Assembly (NCBI GenBank): GCA_014529385.2
Contig: CM043971.1
Coordinates: forward strand, 24,716,769-24,780,768
Direction of reading: 5' to 3'
Length of the DNA stretch: 64,000 nucleotides
Source of the DNA: Adiantum capillus-veneris
Taxonomy: Eukaryota; Streptophyta; Polypodiopsida; Polypodiales; Pteridaceae
Part shown: one piece after another, positions 1 through 11,515 of the stretch
How positions within the stretch are numbered: position 1 is the first letter of the stretch
Layout: each line of letters opens with the position of its first letter
Translations under genes and position numbers: made by a program
The notes under the pieces: generated by a model
What the model saw: only the letters and a program-made list of their open reading frames with translations
The model's database searches: none
Told to the model about the DNA's origin: nothing

Positions 1-414
1 AGCTAGATCTTAACTAATTAGTGGTTAATCCCTTTCTAATCTTGTGTGATTTCCCTCTTTTGCTTGTGTGTGCATGTAGGTTTGATTGGAGTGTGGTGCT
101 CAATAGATCTATGTGTGTGTGCTTGCGATTAGTGTGTCGTATGATAGGATTAGTGTTGTGTGCGTCTTGTAATCGTTAGTGTGTGTGATTGGGTTGATTA
201 GAGTTGAAGAGAAGGAGACATGGAGATTTCCCTTCATTGCGGCTTAGCTTCTCCATAGGCCAAGAAGCTCACCTCATAGAGTTAGCTATTTGTGCTACCA
301 TGATTAGCTCACTAACCATGTGAGTGTTTCCATGTCCTAGCCGGGTGGCTCATCCTTCCGGATTGATAATTTTGTTTGTCATTGGAGCTATGCGACGATG
401 AACCCTCTACAGGC
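1..414. other. Unassigned AT/GT-rich sequence
   Basis: No coding frame, RNA gene or clear repeat is visible. GTGTGTG-rich stretches lie at about 110-190. On the minus strand this stretch follows the protease remnant at 415-540, so it may be another repeat joined to a truncated retroelement, but no junction motif can be seen. Confidence 0.4.
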
Positions 415-540
415 ATGGTTTGCTAGTCAAATACAAAACGCAAAGCTTCCGCATGTAATGAGACCAAGTCTCTTGACACATGACTGTGTGATCACACAAA
501 CTTGAGCACCTCCATCAATGTAGGCCTCTCCCATGCCCAC
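415..540 (-). pseudogene. Retropepsin (aspartic protease) remnant of a Tat-like Ty3/gypsy element
   Basis: Reverse-strand translation gives a YIDGGAQVCVI segment followed by a KRLGL segment. This is the catalytic D-G-G-A flap of a retrotransposon aspartic protease and matches, residue by residue, the protease at 58.9 kb in the intact Tat element (VDGGAQICIM). The enzyme would mature the Gag-Pol polyprotein. It is broken off around 415, with no reverse transcriptase following. It belongs with the gag remnant directly upstream on the same strand (610-1890). Confidence 0.7.
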
Positions 541-609
541 ACCTTTGTGCCAAGTGATCACCATAGGACAAATGTCGGGTAAGTCTCCCACAGCCAACAC
601 TCTGACTTG

Positions 610-1890
610 TCCAGACTTTGGCTCTTTCTATGGATTCACTAATGACTTCCACTGCCTCTTGAGTTTGGGCACCATATTCAACAATTGTCCAAAAGTATGA
701 TCTACTTTACTTCCAATCAGGTCTTCCTTTAAATTGTAAGTTGTTTGGCCTTCTCCCAAAGGTAAATATACTACTTTAAATCGTCTACGAGGTCTTCTCT
801 TTCTCTTCGCTTTCGCATCTTCACCCTCTTTCTCTTTCCCTTTATTTTTTCTGGGACCTGGAGTAGCATAGCCTTCCACCTCTCTCTTTTGCCTACGGGT
901 AGAATATATGCTTCTTTCTTTTAAACCCACACAATACCCACATGACCACTAGAAGTTGAGGCATGACTTTCCTGTTTAGATCCAATGCATAATCATTAGC
1001 CCGGTTAGGAATCTACTGGGAAGTGGAAACATATCACCACAATTATAATAGGTAGGGATAAAACTCCTTTGCGGCTCAAAGATGCCTTGTCCATGACCCG
1101 CATTAGTATTAGTTTGTGCTGCACATGCATGGGCCATTCCTCTACCATGACCGTGACCACGACCACCTCCACCTCCAAGAACATTGAGTTGCAATTCCTG
1201 CATCATGGTCATCATGTCTTGCATATTTCATTGTAACTGTTCAGTATTAGCAACCCTTTGAGTAGGTTGGTAGGCTCTAGCCTCTACCTAATTTCCCTCA
1301 TTTTGGCCAGCATTACTTTGCACACGGACCGCTTTCCCATACTCATTAAGTCTTTGAGCCTTCCATTCTTTTTCCCTAGAGATAGTGACTGCCTCCTCAA
1401 AGGGTAGCGGGCCTTTTTAGCTCAACTTTGAACTTTAGACTTTCTTTTAAGTTTGCCACCAAAATGGTCCATCTTTAACATGGATGGAGGGATTTCATTT
1501 CCCAAAGCTCGGGCCCATTTACCCCATAAACGGGTGAACTCCATGACAAAATCATCAACACCTTGATTAACCTTTTGAGTGTACCCCAACATTTCATGCC
1601 AAACTTCAATGGATCTGTATTGTGCCAGGTAAGCTTGCTTCACACAATTGTAGTCCAAAACCCTGGAGTTTGTGCTTGCACCAACTCTTCATGATTGTGT
1701 AACCAAACTTTTTCCTCATCCTTTAAATTGTATTGTAGAATCCACAACAATATAGCCTGGTCTAGTATATTTTGTAGTAAGAAATTGACTTCCAATTTTT
1801 CAATAAAAGTCTGTGCATTCTCAATAGGAAATCCATGAAACTGCGAAAACTTGTCTGCCATGTTTGATTGCCACAAAAACACTTACATAT
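610..1890 (-). pseudogene. gag remnant of a Tat-like Ty3/gypsy retrotransposon
   Basis: Three minus-strand frames together make a decayed Gag. The first, 1640-1882, holds a capsid start reading FSQFHGFPIENAQTFIEKL. The second, 1422-1658, holds capsid helices with the MLGYTQKVNQGVDDFVMEF segment. The third, 976-1224, ends in a damaged zinc knuckle (YYNCGD). A basic linker at 628-930 reads RRRFKVVYLPLGEGQTTYNL and resembles the pre-protease linker of the intact element at 59.2 kb (RRRINLQDFPLGHGMAPYNL). Frameshifts separate the pieces. The sequence shows a Gag that can no longer be made; family membership is inferred from shared motifs and order. Confidence 0.75.
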
Positions 1891-2154
1891 GACGTCAAAA
1901 GCTTAAGGGATGTCGATGGATTGCTCCTGTACCTAATCCACCTCACACTAGGCAACCCGGCCCCCAGTGCTTAGCTTCACAAAAGCTCACAACCCTCCAA
2001 AGGATACAATCCAATTACACGACCGCCTCAAGTATTGTCCCACAATTTGCACATACATAGGCGGTTGTCCATAGGGATCCACATCCCCTTTACATTCTCT
2101 GCCTATAGAATAGACGTATTTCACAAGAATTGGAGCATGGAAGCAATTGATCCT

Positions 2155-2168
2155 CCATTGAGGCACCA
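2155..2168 (-). promoter_or_regulatory. Candidate primer-binding site of the 1-3420 element
   Basis: Reading on the minus strand directly after the LTR end, the sequence is TTT then TGGTGCCTCAATGG. It begins with TGG, as a site pairing to a tRNA CCA end must. The intact element at 60.9 kb has the same arrangement (ATTT then TGGTGCCCCCAGTG). The tRNA cannot be named confidently. Confidence 0.5.
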
Positions 2169-2171
2169 AAA

Positions 2172-3420
2172 TGATGTTGTGCAAATGACAAGAAAAACAA
2201 GTGCCTCTATAGCCTTGCACGAGTCACAACCTCGAAAGGAAGAACTATTGCACGACTGAAAACACCTATGATAAACACCTGTAAAGATTTATGAAAAAAC
2301 CTTCAAGCATGAGACACAATCAAAATTAGGAGAAACCAAAGATACCATGACAAATCTCATCTCATGGAGATGTCCGTAGAGTATCCATAAGCAAAACAGA
2401 TGAAAGATGAAGAAGTTATGGCCGCTCGAAACCGGGGGGTGTTCTCTTTCTTGTTAAAAAATGAGCTCTCTAGAAGCTGTGCAGGTGTTGCAACTATTAA
2501 AATGGGAGCTCCCTTATCTTTTATTCCCCAAAAACATTCTATCTCTTCTCAACCGACAAGGCTTCCTTTGTAGGCATCTTTTAATTGGTTCATTGTTGGC
2601 CTTTTTTGGGCAAAAAATGAGGTGTTGGTGATCCTTTGACCAAGGGAATGGGGTGGGGGCAAGTGTCCGGGGACCAAAAAGTGGAGCCAAGCGCCTACCT
2701 AGGCTGGTGGGAACTTAAAAATTCACCCTTTCTCCCCCATGAAGCCCACAAGCCCCTCCATGGCAAGCCTTGAGAGCTCCTCACAAGGTGATACACCCAT
2801 AATGGGCTCCCCCTTTAGCCAATATACCCCCCACTTTCAACTTTTTCCTTCCCATGAGGGATAACCCCCCCACTACATGGAACTTCCTCCTCAATCTTCC
2901 CAAAACCTCTTGTGCCCAATAAATTTCCAGATTTCCTCCCAAGCAAGAAAGCTTCTCGGACAAACTTCCCCCAAGCATAACTTGTTGCTCCGGTCACCGA
3001 TTGACACACCGTAACACACAGCTTGGATCCCAAGTCCTCGGCTACTTCTAGAATTCTCAAACCTCAACATTTATAATTTCAAGAATCAAGTTGGACCAAT
3101 TGCCTTTGTTGCATGCACCTGCAATCACCTTCTAAGTTGAGACCGCCCACTTCGTCGGATGCTCATAACTCATGATGTACAAGTCCGATTCATGAGATAT
3201 AAAGCATGGCTGAAAATATTCATTAAAAACCATGCCTTGGGGACTCAAACAACCCCAGACATCAGCATTAAATCTTGGAAAAATCACACCTTTGTACATG
3301 ATTTTTTACATGGTCACATCCAATACTTGTAGGGCTATATACACATATACACATGAGGCTAGTGGGCAAGCTTTTTGGCATGACTTAGTGACTTTATGCT
3401 CATCCAAAAAATACATGACA
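2172..3420 (-). mobile_element. 5' LTR of the 1-3420 Tat-like remnant
   Basis: This stretch aligns with 3475-4018 plus 10795-11422: shared blocks include CTCTATAGCCTTGCA near 2205, CGTAGAGTATCCATAAGC near 2373, AACTCATGATGTACAAG near 3167 and a common end around ATGCTCATCCAAAAAA near 3397. It begins TGATG and ends TGACA, giving TG...CA termini. A primer site and gag follow on the minus strand, so it is read as the 5' LTR. Divergence from the sister LTR is high, so the element is old. Confidence 0.6.
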
Positions 3421-3474
3421 ATGCTTAAGAAGAAACAATTTTACTACACAAGAGACCTGCATAGCTTGCACAAG

Positions 3475-4018
3475 GATGTTGTGGAATGAAAACGACAATG
3501 AAAACAATCGCCCCTATAGCCTAGCATGCACCAGACCGTCAGAAAAAGGGGCCATAGCATCACAGAAACCACTTGTGTTGATTACCGAAGAAGAATTGGG
3601 AGAAACAACTCTAGCTTGAGATGCACTTGGAATTCTTGAAATCTACGAACATAAAGACAAAGCTCCTCTCGCGTAGACCTCCATAGAGTATTCACATGCT
3701 AAATTTTGATAAAAGATGTGAGAGATATTGTCATCTAAAGATGAGAGGCCTTCATAAAAGCTTCAAAAACTTGCTCTCTGGAATCTCTCTTCTCTGTGCA
3801 AAGAATTTCCACTTCAAAAGTGGGGGGCCATTTCCCTTTTTAATCCAAGGAGTATGCTTCTCTCTCGTTAGCCGACATGGCTCACCCACATCTCAAATTT
3901 TATTGGAGCATTTTTGGGCCTTCTAATTGGGAAAGGAAGGTACTAATTCGGTGAATTTGTCGACGAAGAGGCCTTCAAGAAAAAATTCTAGGACCAAATC
4001 CATCCCCCACGTTGGAGA
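3475..4018 (-). mobile_element. LTR of a Tat-like element, left part (split by the gag-only element)
   Basis: Homologous to the first 500 bases or so of the LTR at 2172-3420. The match stops where the 4018-10794 element begins and the rest of the LTR resumes at 10795. The whole LTR (about 1.17 kb when the pieces are added) lies on the minus strand downstream of the integrase fragment at 11516-12499, so it is probably the 3' LTR of that element. Confidence 0.55.
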
Positions 4019-5017
4019 GGGGGAATGGGGGAACATGCCCGGCACAAACACAAGGGCCTCTCCATAGCTCAGGATATCCACAACACCCCTGTCCTCTTGG
4101 AAAACACCTTCCAAAACACACTTCACACTAGTAGACCACCGCCTGCCCAATTTCCACTGTTCACATACTCCACAAATCCACCACACAAAGCACACCTACT
4201 GCCAAGGTCTGTCTCCACCCTTACACACAGACAACCACTCAATCTCACTCTCTCACACAAAACACCGTCGGTCCGGGAGGGTACACACTTCCACATGACC
4301 GGCACCAAGGGGGAACATGAGAGTAGGAGAAAGACAAGGGGAGAAGGGGAAACAACAATAAGACGGGGCAACAGTGGCTCAATTGCACTCCACCAAACAT
4401 GTACACAGGCTTACACTACCATCACCATGGCCATTTTCACGAGAAAATATAAAGGGATTTGACAGGAAAACTCCTCTATCAAAGAGCTCCACTTTGCAGG
4501 CTTCAAACGGCACCAAAAACCCAAAAAAAATCCCTTAATTTGATGAAAATTTTATTTCTATAGGGGGGGCTTTCAACTTTGGAAACTGCTCTCATTTTTG
4601 AGCAGCTGGCATCTCAATTTTAGCATCTTTTGGAAGGGGTAGCCGCTTTATTTTTTCACTCTGCTCTCTCTTTCTTTCTTTGCACTTGGGGGGGCATTAG
4701 CAAGGTTGCTATTGCCCCTAGAAACTTTTTTTATTTTCTCCTTTATTTTTACCCCTTTGGGTGGGCTATCTCGCACTACACCATTGGCCTAACTTTGACT
4801 CTCTCTATCCGACTCCTCTTGCCACTTCTCTCTTCTTTTCTCTCTCCTCCTTCCCCTAGGTCTGGCTTCCATCTTGCTCGGCCTTGCCTTGGCCCTCTTG
4901 CTCCTTTGGTCTTCCCTTTTGATCCCATTTAGGGGTGCCCGACCACCTTCTCCTTGCTTTCATCCCTTCTCGGCCGGCCTTGAAATGGCTTCCTTTCACT
5001 CAGTCCACCTGGTTGTT

Positions 5018-5071
<54 letters not shown>

Positions 5072-6393
5072 CACTCCCCAACTGCAAGACCCTCCCCTTG
5101 TACTTGCCTCCGGTTCGGACCCGGCTGCACTCTACCTTGATCCCTATGGGATGCACCCCTTTCATGCTAGGGGGAGGCAATAGCGATATCGCTATTGCCC
5201 ACCCTTATTTCCATCTCTGTCTCAAAAAACTTGGAGCCCAACTGGGCCGCAGGACCAACCGCTTACCTCCATCGACCACTGCTCCTCCTCACGCGCACGC
5301 GCCACCGCCGCCTCCTTCTCTCTTGGCCAAAATGCCTCCGGGCTCTGCCCCCGCCGCTCACGCACAACGCTAACAGCGCCGCCCGATTCCACGCCATAGC
5401 TCACGGAGCTCCAAGCTCCCCACACTCCCACTTTTGCTCATAAAGGTTATCCGATCCAGCCTATATATCCCATGCTTCGCTTCTACTGCCACGTGGTAGC
5501 TTCCCGTTCAAGCACCCTCATGAGTTCATTGTTTATCCCAAAATCCTCAAAAAAGACCACATGGGAAACTCCCTTTGAATGCTAGTTTTGATCTTCTCTA
5601 GCTCCTTGCCCGGTTGGCCTATGCACCGGCCGTCAAACCCGACCAAAACCTTGCATTTTAGTCTTCAAGCTCACATACTGACCCCACAAGGCGACTTTAA
5701 CCTGACCTCCATCAGTGCACCCCAAACCGGGAAAAAAGCATCTGATTCCTCACGTTTGCCACCAATTTCTAACTTTGGCCGAGCATATCTCCGTGCTCCA
5801 GACTCTGATCCACATGCCGTCGACTTCGAATAGCTCCACATAGTGCACACCATCCACGAGACACCTGGGAAGCTCCAAAAAACACCAGATGGTGCATTTT
5901 TCCATGCGGGCAAGTGGGCTCAAACCTAGCCCCCAAAAAATCTTCAATTGATCATAACTTGCTAACCAGAGCTCCGATTCGCAATCCGAGAAGACAGGCA
6001 TGCCCCGTAATCGAGCTTTACACATCCATCCATTGACACCTGTCTGGGACACCTGTCCCCAGTTGCCCTACCTGTCGGGAATTTGCAACACCTTCTATCT
6101 TTGAACTGCAATATCTTGAGCACCGTGTCTTTGTTTGACGAGCCGTCTGGACCAGCTTCTAGAGCACACTGAACATTACGTTCGAGATCACTGACTCGGA
6201 ATTTTGGGCACCTTCATTTTTCATCCCATTTGGACCAACTTGGAGCTATTTTAGCCTAAGAAGATGCTTTGGGCATACATTTTCGCTTCCCTTTGGCTGC
6301 CGAGGACCTTGGTACCTACCCTAGCCTCATGCATTGCATTTGCCTGCAACCTCTGCCTGGCATAGACCACTTCCTGTCTCGGACGTTGCACCA
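4018..6393 (-). mobile_element. 3' LTR of a gag-only LTR retrotransposon
   Basis: A 2.38-kb direct repeat of 8451-10794. Shared landmarks include GGGGAATGGGGGAACATGCC at the left end, a TTTGGAAGGGGTAGC block, a TATATATCCCA block and TTGCACCA at the right end. A polypurine run (AAGGGGGTGGGC on the minus strand, 6399-6411) abuts its minus-strand start, which marks it as the 3' LTR of a minus-strand element. It carries a TC microsatellite absent from its partner. Plus-strand frames inside it are conserved only because the LTRs are duplicates. Confidence 0.7.
5021..5067. repeat. (TC)n microsatellite inside the 3' LTR
   Basis: 47 bases of uninterrupted TC. The partner LTR lacks it at the matching place near 9440 and reads straight through, so the tract arose in this copy after insertion or was lost from the other. 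Confidence 0.9.
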
Positions 6394-6398
6394 TCATT

Positions 6399-6411
6399 GC
6401 CCACCCCCTTG
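6399..6411 (-). promoter_or_regulatory. Polypurine tract of the gag-only element
   Basis: Minus strand CAAGGGGGTGGGC, a few bases before the LTR start TGGTGCAAC. This is the position and composition expected for the plus-strand DNA primer. Confidence 0.6.
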
Positions 6412-6779
6412 TTGAACATCTATGTTCAACCACACATGGGATTATTGCACTAAAAAAACACACACCCAAAGCGAACTCTCTGTACACCACAAAACCATCT
6501 AGCATATGTACAAAATTGACACCTGTAACCTGTTGTTGTTGCTCATGCGGGTTGTCCAAACCCCTGCTTTACTTGTCATCAACCACGTGGGTCAAAAACC
6601 TTGCATTGGTCTCTTCCATCCACCTACAACACCCTCGCATAGTGCCACACCAAGGCACATAGAAAATTGTCCATATAGCTTGCTCTCGGCATATCTCCCT
6701 CGATCCAAGTATCCACAAGCAAACCATCCACCTCAAACAAGACATCATAGAGCATACCATTATGCTCGTACACACTATC

Positions 6780-8420
6780 ACTTTCACCAAACATATCCAA
6801 TCCTGTCTCCCAACCATGTAGAACAATTTGTGAAGGGCACAACCACGAAAGCAGACTCCTGCTCTCCCAAAGGAACCTCCACCTGTGGAGGGGCTAGCCC
6901 TTGCATCACCTGTATCTTGGCCAAAGCTTTTCCAACAAGCACTTGTGTTTCTCTATTCATGTCACCTACTGGGCCATCAAACCCCCAATCATCCTCATCA
7001 TCCAAGCAAATAGAGCCACATGGCTTCTCCAACTCCTCTTGGCAATCTATTCCTGTGACCTGTCCACTTTCCATAGCCACAACATATCTCTCTTTTGCAG
7101 TCAAGCTATGAACTTGTCTTACTGTCAAAGCACATTGCATTGCTACTTTGACCAATATCACCATAAGCATTGTGCCACACAACACTTTCATCTGCATACC
7201 ATTGTTCTCAAGCTTTGGCAGCTCCACCCGCTCTTCAGCCATATTGGCAGCCATCACATCTTTATGCACACGATTGGGTATCTTTACCTACTCCATCTCT
7301 AGCTCACTGGAGTCCATCTCCTCGCTATGGTACATGGACTCGTCCTCTTCACCTACCTCCCATAAACTAGAGCTCAAACTTTCATCACCATCACTACCAT
7401 AGGCTGACTCGGCACTTGCATCCATATCGTTTATCGGCTCCAAAAAATCTTGGCTACTGCCAACTTGGCTCTGTGCATTCACCTCATCCAACTCCAAGCC
7501 TTCAACACCTACATATTGGCCATAATTTGCTACCTTCTCACACAAACCCTCCACAAGAACAGGCTTCATTTCTTCAAGCTGCATTTGGCACTTGGCATCT
7601 GCCCTTATCATTGTACACAAGCTCTCTTTAGCACATGGCTCGCCCTCGTTGGCAAGTACGTCCTCCATGGGCACTGGCATCCTACAAACAGTCACTTCCA
7701 CACAATAAAAATCCACTATTGGCCCTACTTCAATAGGCTCCAGCTTGCACAACCGGCACCATCCTCGACGGGTCCATAGAACAAATTGTTGCTTCAACAA
7801 AAACACAATCTACAAGCTTTAACAAGCCTAACTCCAGTTTTCTTTTCATTTTTTTTCTCTTCACCCGGGCAACTCTGACTGCCTCGGCATAAGTCTTTGG
7901 CTCTTCATCATCCACCTTATCTCGAACTCGAGAACACAAGAAAGCCAGGAATTTCTCTAGCTTGAAACCATCCGCATTGACCACTCCGGTGACAGTAACC
8001 AAATCCTTCCAATTTTCTTCGAACTTATCGATAAAAGCCTCAAAATTCCCACTTACTTCTTGCTGTAGCCTCTTGATGTTTGCATCCGCTTCAGCAACTG
8101 ACACGACCTTGCAAAACTGCAGCATAAACTTTTCCCAAAAACTCTACCAAGCCTGTTTGTCTGCCGCTTGCAGACCATCAAACCAAATCTTAGCTTTTCC
8201 TTGTAGCACCAAGGGCATCGTACGCACCTTGTCCTCATCATCTGTCATCTGCAATGATAGCGGAAATAACTCATAATCTTCCAGCCAGGTTTTCACATCT
8301 TCAACCCCAGTGAAAATGGGAAATCGGGACCATGCCACCACTAGAAGCACCTGCTCTTCAAAGGCCGCACCTTTGGCATCACCAAAATCACCACTTTGAC
8401 TTCAACTAGGAGCATCAGCA
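6780..8420 (-). pseudogene. Degenerate gag of a gag-only (non-autonomous) LTR retrotransposon
   Basis: The only coding trace between the two 2.3-kb LTRs is a Gag. At 8144-8350 the minus strand encodes a retrotransposon Gag N-terminus with FPIFTGVEDVKTWLEDYE and QGKAKIWFDGL. At 7730-8125 it continues with a helical capsid part ending in a KRKKMKRK basic run. At 7288-7806 and 6784-7269 it runs on as an acidic tail. Frames change at least three times, so it is broken. No protease, reverse transcriptase or integrase motif occurs in the 2.06-kb interior. Such Gag-only LTR elements are known in plants and move with enzymes from other elements. The source of those enzymes here is inference. Confidence 0.65.
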
Positions 8421-8430
8421 TATTCCTCCG

Positions 8431-8441
8431 TGGGTGCACCA
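8431..8441 (-). promoter_or_regulatory. Candidate primer-binding site of the gag-only element
   Basis: Minus strand TGGTGCACCCA, about ten bases after the LTR end. The first nine bases would pair with a tRNA ending GGTGCACCA, as plant tRNA-Gly does. The match is short, so the tRNA assignment is tentative. Confidence 0.4.
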
Positions 8442-8450
8442 GAAGATGGC

Positions 8451-10794
8451 TGGGGGAATGGGGGAACATGCCTACCACAAACACAAGGGCCTCTCTATAG
8501 CTCAGGGTATCCATAGCACCTCCGTCCTCTCAAAAAACACCTTCAAAAATACACTTCACACTAGCAGACCACCGCCTGCCCAATTTTCAATGTTCACATA
8601 TTCCACAAATCCACCACACAAAGCACACCTACTGCCACGGTCTGTCTCCACCCTTACACATGCACAACCACTCAATCTCACTCTCTCACACAAAACACCG
8701 TCTGTCCAGGGGATTACACACTTCCACACGGCCGACACCGAGGGGGAACATGAGAGCAGGAGAAATAGAAGGGAGGAAGGAGAAACAACAACAAGACGGG
8801 GCAACAATGGCTCGATTTCACTTCACCAAACATGTACACAGACTTACACTGCCATCACCATGGCCATTTTCACAAGAAAATACAAAGGGCTTTGACAGGC
8901 ACACTCCTCTATCAGAGAGCTCCACTTTGGAGGATTCAAACGACACCAAAAACCCAGAAAAAAGCCCTTAATTTGATGAAAATTTGATTTTTATAGGGGG
9001 GCTTTCAAATTTGGAAACTGCTCTTATTTTTGAACATCTGGCATCTCAATTTTAGCATCTTTTGGAAGGGGTAGCAGCTTTATTTTTTTCCTCTGCTCTC
9101 TCTTTCTTTCTTTGCACTTGGGGGGGCATTAGCAAGGTCGCTATTGCCCCTAGACACTTTTTTTATATTCTCCTTCATTTTTACCCCTTTGGGTGGGCTA
9201 TCTTGCACTACACCATTGGCCTAACTTTGACTCTCTCTATCCGACTCCTCCTACCACTTCTCTCTTCTTTTCTCTTTCCTCCTTCCCCTTGGTCTGGCTT
9301 CCACCTTGCTCGGCCTTGCCTTGGACCTCTTTCTCCTTTGTTCTTCCCTTTTGATCCCGTCGAATGAGCGCCCAACCATCTTCTCCTTGCTTTCACCCCT
9401 TCTCGACCGGCCTTGAAATGGACTCCTTGCACTCGGTGTTGGCTGCCCTCGAGCTTTCCCCTTGTACTTGCCTCCGGTTCGGACCCGACTGCTCACTCTA
9501 CCTTGATCCCTATGGGATGCACCCCTTTCATGCTAGGGGGAGGCAATAGCGATATCTCCAGTGCCCTCTCTGTCTCAAAAAACTTGGAGCCCAACTGGGC
9601 CATGGGACCAACCGCTTGCCACATCATCAGGTTACCTCCTCCGGCCACCAATCCTCGTCATGCGCGCATGCCACCACCACCTCCTCCTCTCTTGGCCAAA
9701 ACACCACTGGGCTCCGCCCCCGTCGCTCGCGCACAGTGCTGACAACGCTGCCCGATTCCACGCCATAGCTCACGGAGCTCCAAGCTCCAAACACTCCCAC
9801 TAATGCTCATAGAGGTTATCCGGTCCAGCCTATATATCCCAAGCTTTCTTCTTCCTCCAACGCATGTGGGTTTACCCACTGCCATGTGGTAGCTACCGGT
9901 TCAAGCACCCTCATGAGTTCACATTTTATCCCAAAAACCTCAAAAAAGACCACATGGGAAACTCCCTTTGAATGCCAATTTTGATCTTCTCCAGCTCCTT
10001 GCCTGGTTGGCCTATGCACCGACCGTTGAACCCGACCGAAACCTTGCATTCAAGTCTTCAATCTCACATACCGACCCCGCAAGGTGACTTTAACCGGACC
10101 TCGATCACTGCACCCCAAACCGGGAAAAAAGCATCTAACTCCTCACGTTTGCCACCAACTGCTAACTTCGACCGAGCATATCTCCGTGCTCCGAACTCCA
10201 ATCCAGATGGTGTCAACTCCAACAATCTCCACATAGTGCATACCATCCATGAGACACCTGGAAAGCTCGAAAAAACACCAGATGGCATATTTTTCCATGC
10301 GGGAAAATGGGCTCAAACCTGGCCCCCGAAAATCTTCAACTGATAATAACTTGCTGACCAGAGCTCCGATTCACAATCTGAGAAGACATGCATGCCCCAT
10401 AACTCGAGCATTACACATCCATCCATTGACACCTGCCTGGGCCACCTATCCCCAGCTGCTCTGCCCGTCGGGAATCTACAACACCTTCTATCTTTGAACT
10501 GCAATATCTTGAGCACTGTGGCTCCGTTTGACGAACCGTCTAGACCGGCTTCTAGAGCACACTCAACACTACATTCTTGATCACTAACTCAGCATTTTGA
10601 GAACCTTCATTTGTCATCCCATCTGGACCAACTTGGAGCTATTTTAGCCTAGAAAGCTGCTTTGGCCATACATTCCCGCTTCCCTTTGGCTGCCCGGGAC
10701 CTTGGTACCTACCCTAGCCTCATGCATTACACCTGCCTGCAACCTCTACTTGGCATAGACGACTTCCTAGCTCAGACAAACTTTGGTTGCACCA
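8451..10794 (-). mobile_element. 5' LTR of the gag-only LTR retrotransposon
   Basis: A 2.34-kb direct repeat of 4018-6393, with TG at the left and CA at the right end (GTTGCACCA). The minus strand leads from here into a candidate primer site and gag. The two LTRs differ by many substitutions and small indels plus the 47-base TC tract, so the insertion is old. I could not find a matching target duplication at 4013-4017 and 10795-10799. Confidence 0.7.
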
Positions 10795-11422
10795 ATGTGC
10801 GTGGGCAGGAAATGTGTACATGCGAACAACCTGCAAGGAGTCACGAGCCTTGAGAGGAGAGAGCTCTCTCCTTTGATTCAACATTACCACATGTCACTCT
10901 CCTCCCACATTCTCCCCAACTCTCTCACACACAATCAAGTTACTAGGCAGACTCAAGACAATAGCTACTTCCTGGTGGTGTAATCTTGTGCTCCGACCAC
11001 CGAATGGCATGCGATAAATCATGGCTTCAAGACCATGACCAAGGATATTTCCAAAACCCTTCAACCTCAATATTTTCAGCCAAAAACCATCAAGTCAACC
11101 CAATTTTCATTCTCCACATGCATGTGCAATCGCTTTCCAAGTCATGGCCACCAACCTCAAATGCACATAACTCATGATGCATAAACCTGATTGATGAGCT
11201 ATAAATCGTGGCTGAAAGCACTCATCAAAAACCATCTTCTAAAGACTCATTCAACCAAAAACTCCAAAAAACAATCCCAATAAGTTCAAGCCTTTATACA
11301 TCAATTTCTATTAGGTTACTTCCAAAATCCAAAGCACTATGCACATGTATGTACAGGTGGCCAATTGGCAAGATTTTTTGCACCATCAATTGACTTTATG
11401 CCCATCCAAAAAAAGCCTGACA
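10795..11422 (-). mobile_element. LTR of a Tat-like element, right part
   Basis: Continues the homology to 2760-3420 after the gag-only insertion. Shared blocks are GAGCCTTGAGAG near 10845, a CATAACTCATGATG block near 11166, and CTTTATGCCCATCC near 11394. It ends TGACA. On the minus strand it is preceded by a purine run (AGCTAGGGGGGCTGG, about 11430-11445), which suits a polypurine tract and so a 3' LTR. Confidence 0.55.
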
Positions 11423-11515
11423 TAGCTTGCCAGCCCCCCTAGCTTGCTTGATCATTTATGACAAGGAGAGATTTTTGGGATAAACAATTATTGTAGCTCA
11501 TCCCCAGAAACCTCA

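Noticed and set aside
4630-4932. Plus-strand frame repeated at 9062-9367 with similar protein
   Set aside because: Both lie inside the two LTRs of one element; similarity is by LTR duplication. The protein is low-complexity Leu/Phe/Pro-rich and antisense to the element.
4013-10799. Target-site duplication of the gag-only element
   Set aside because: The five bases left (TGGAG) and right (ATGTG) do not match; none claimed.
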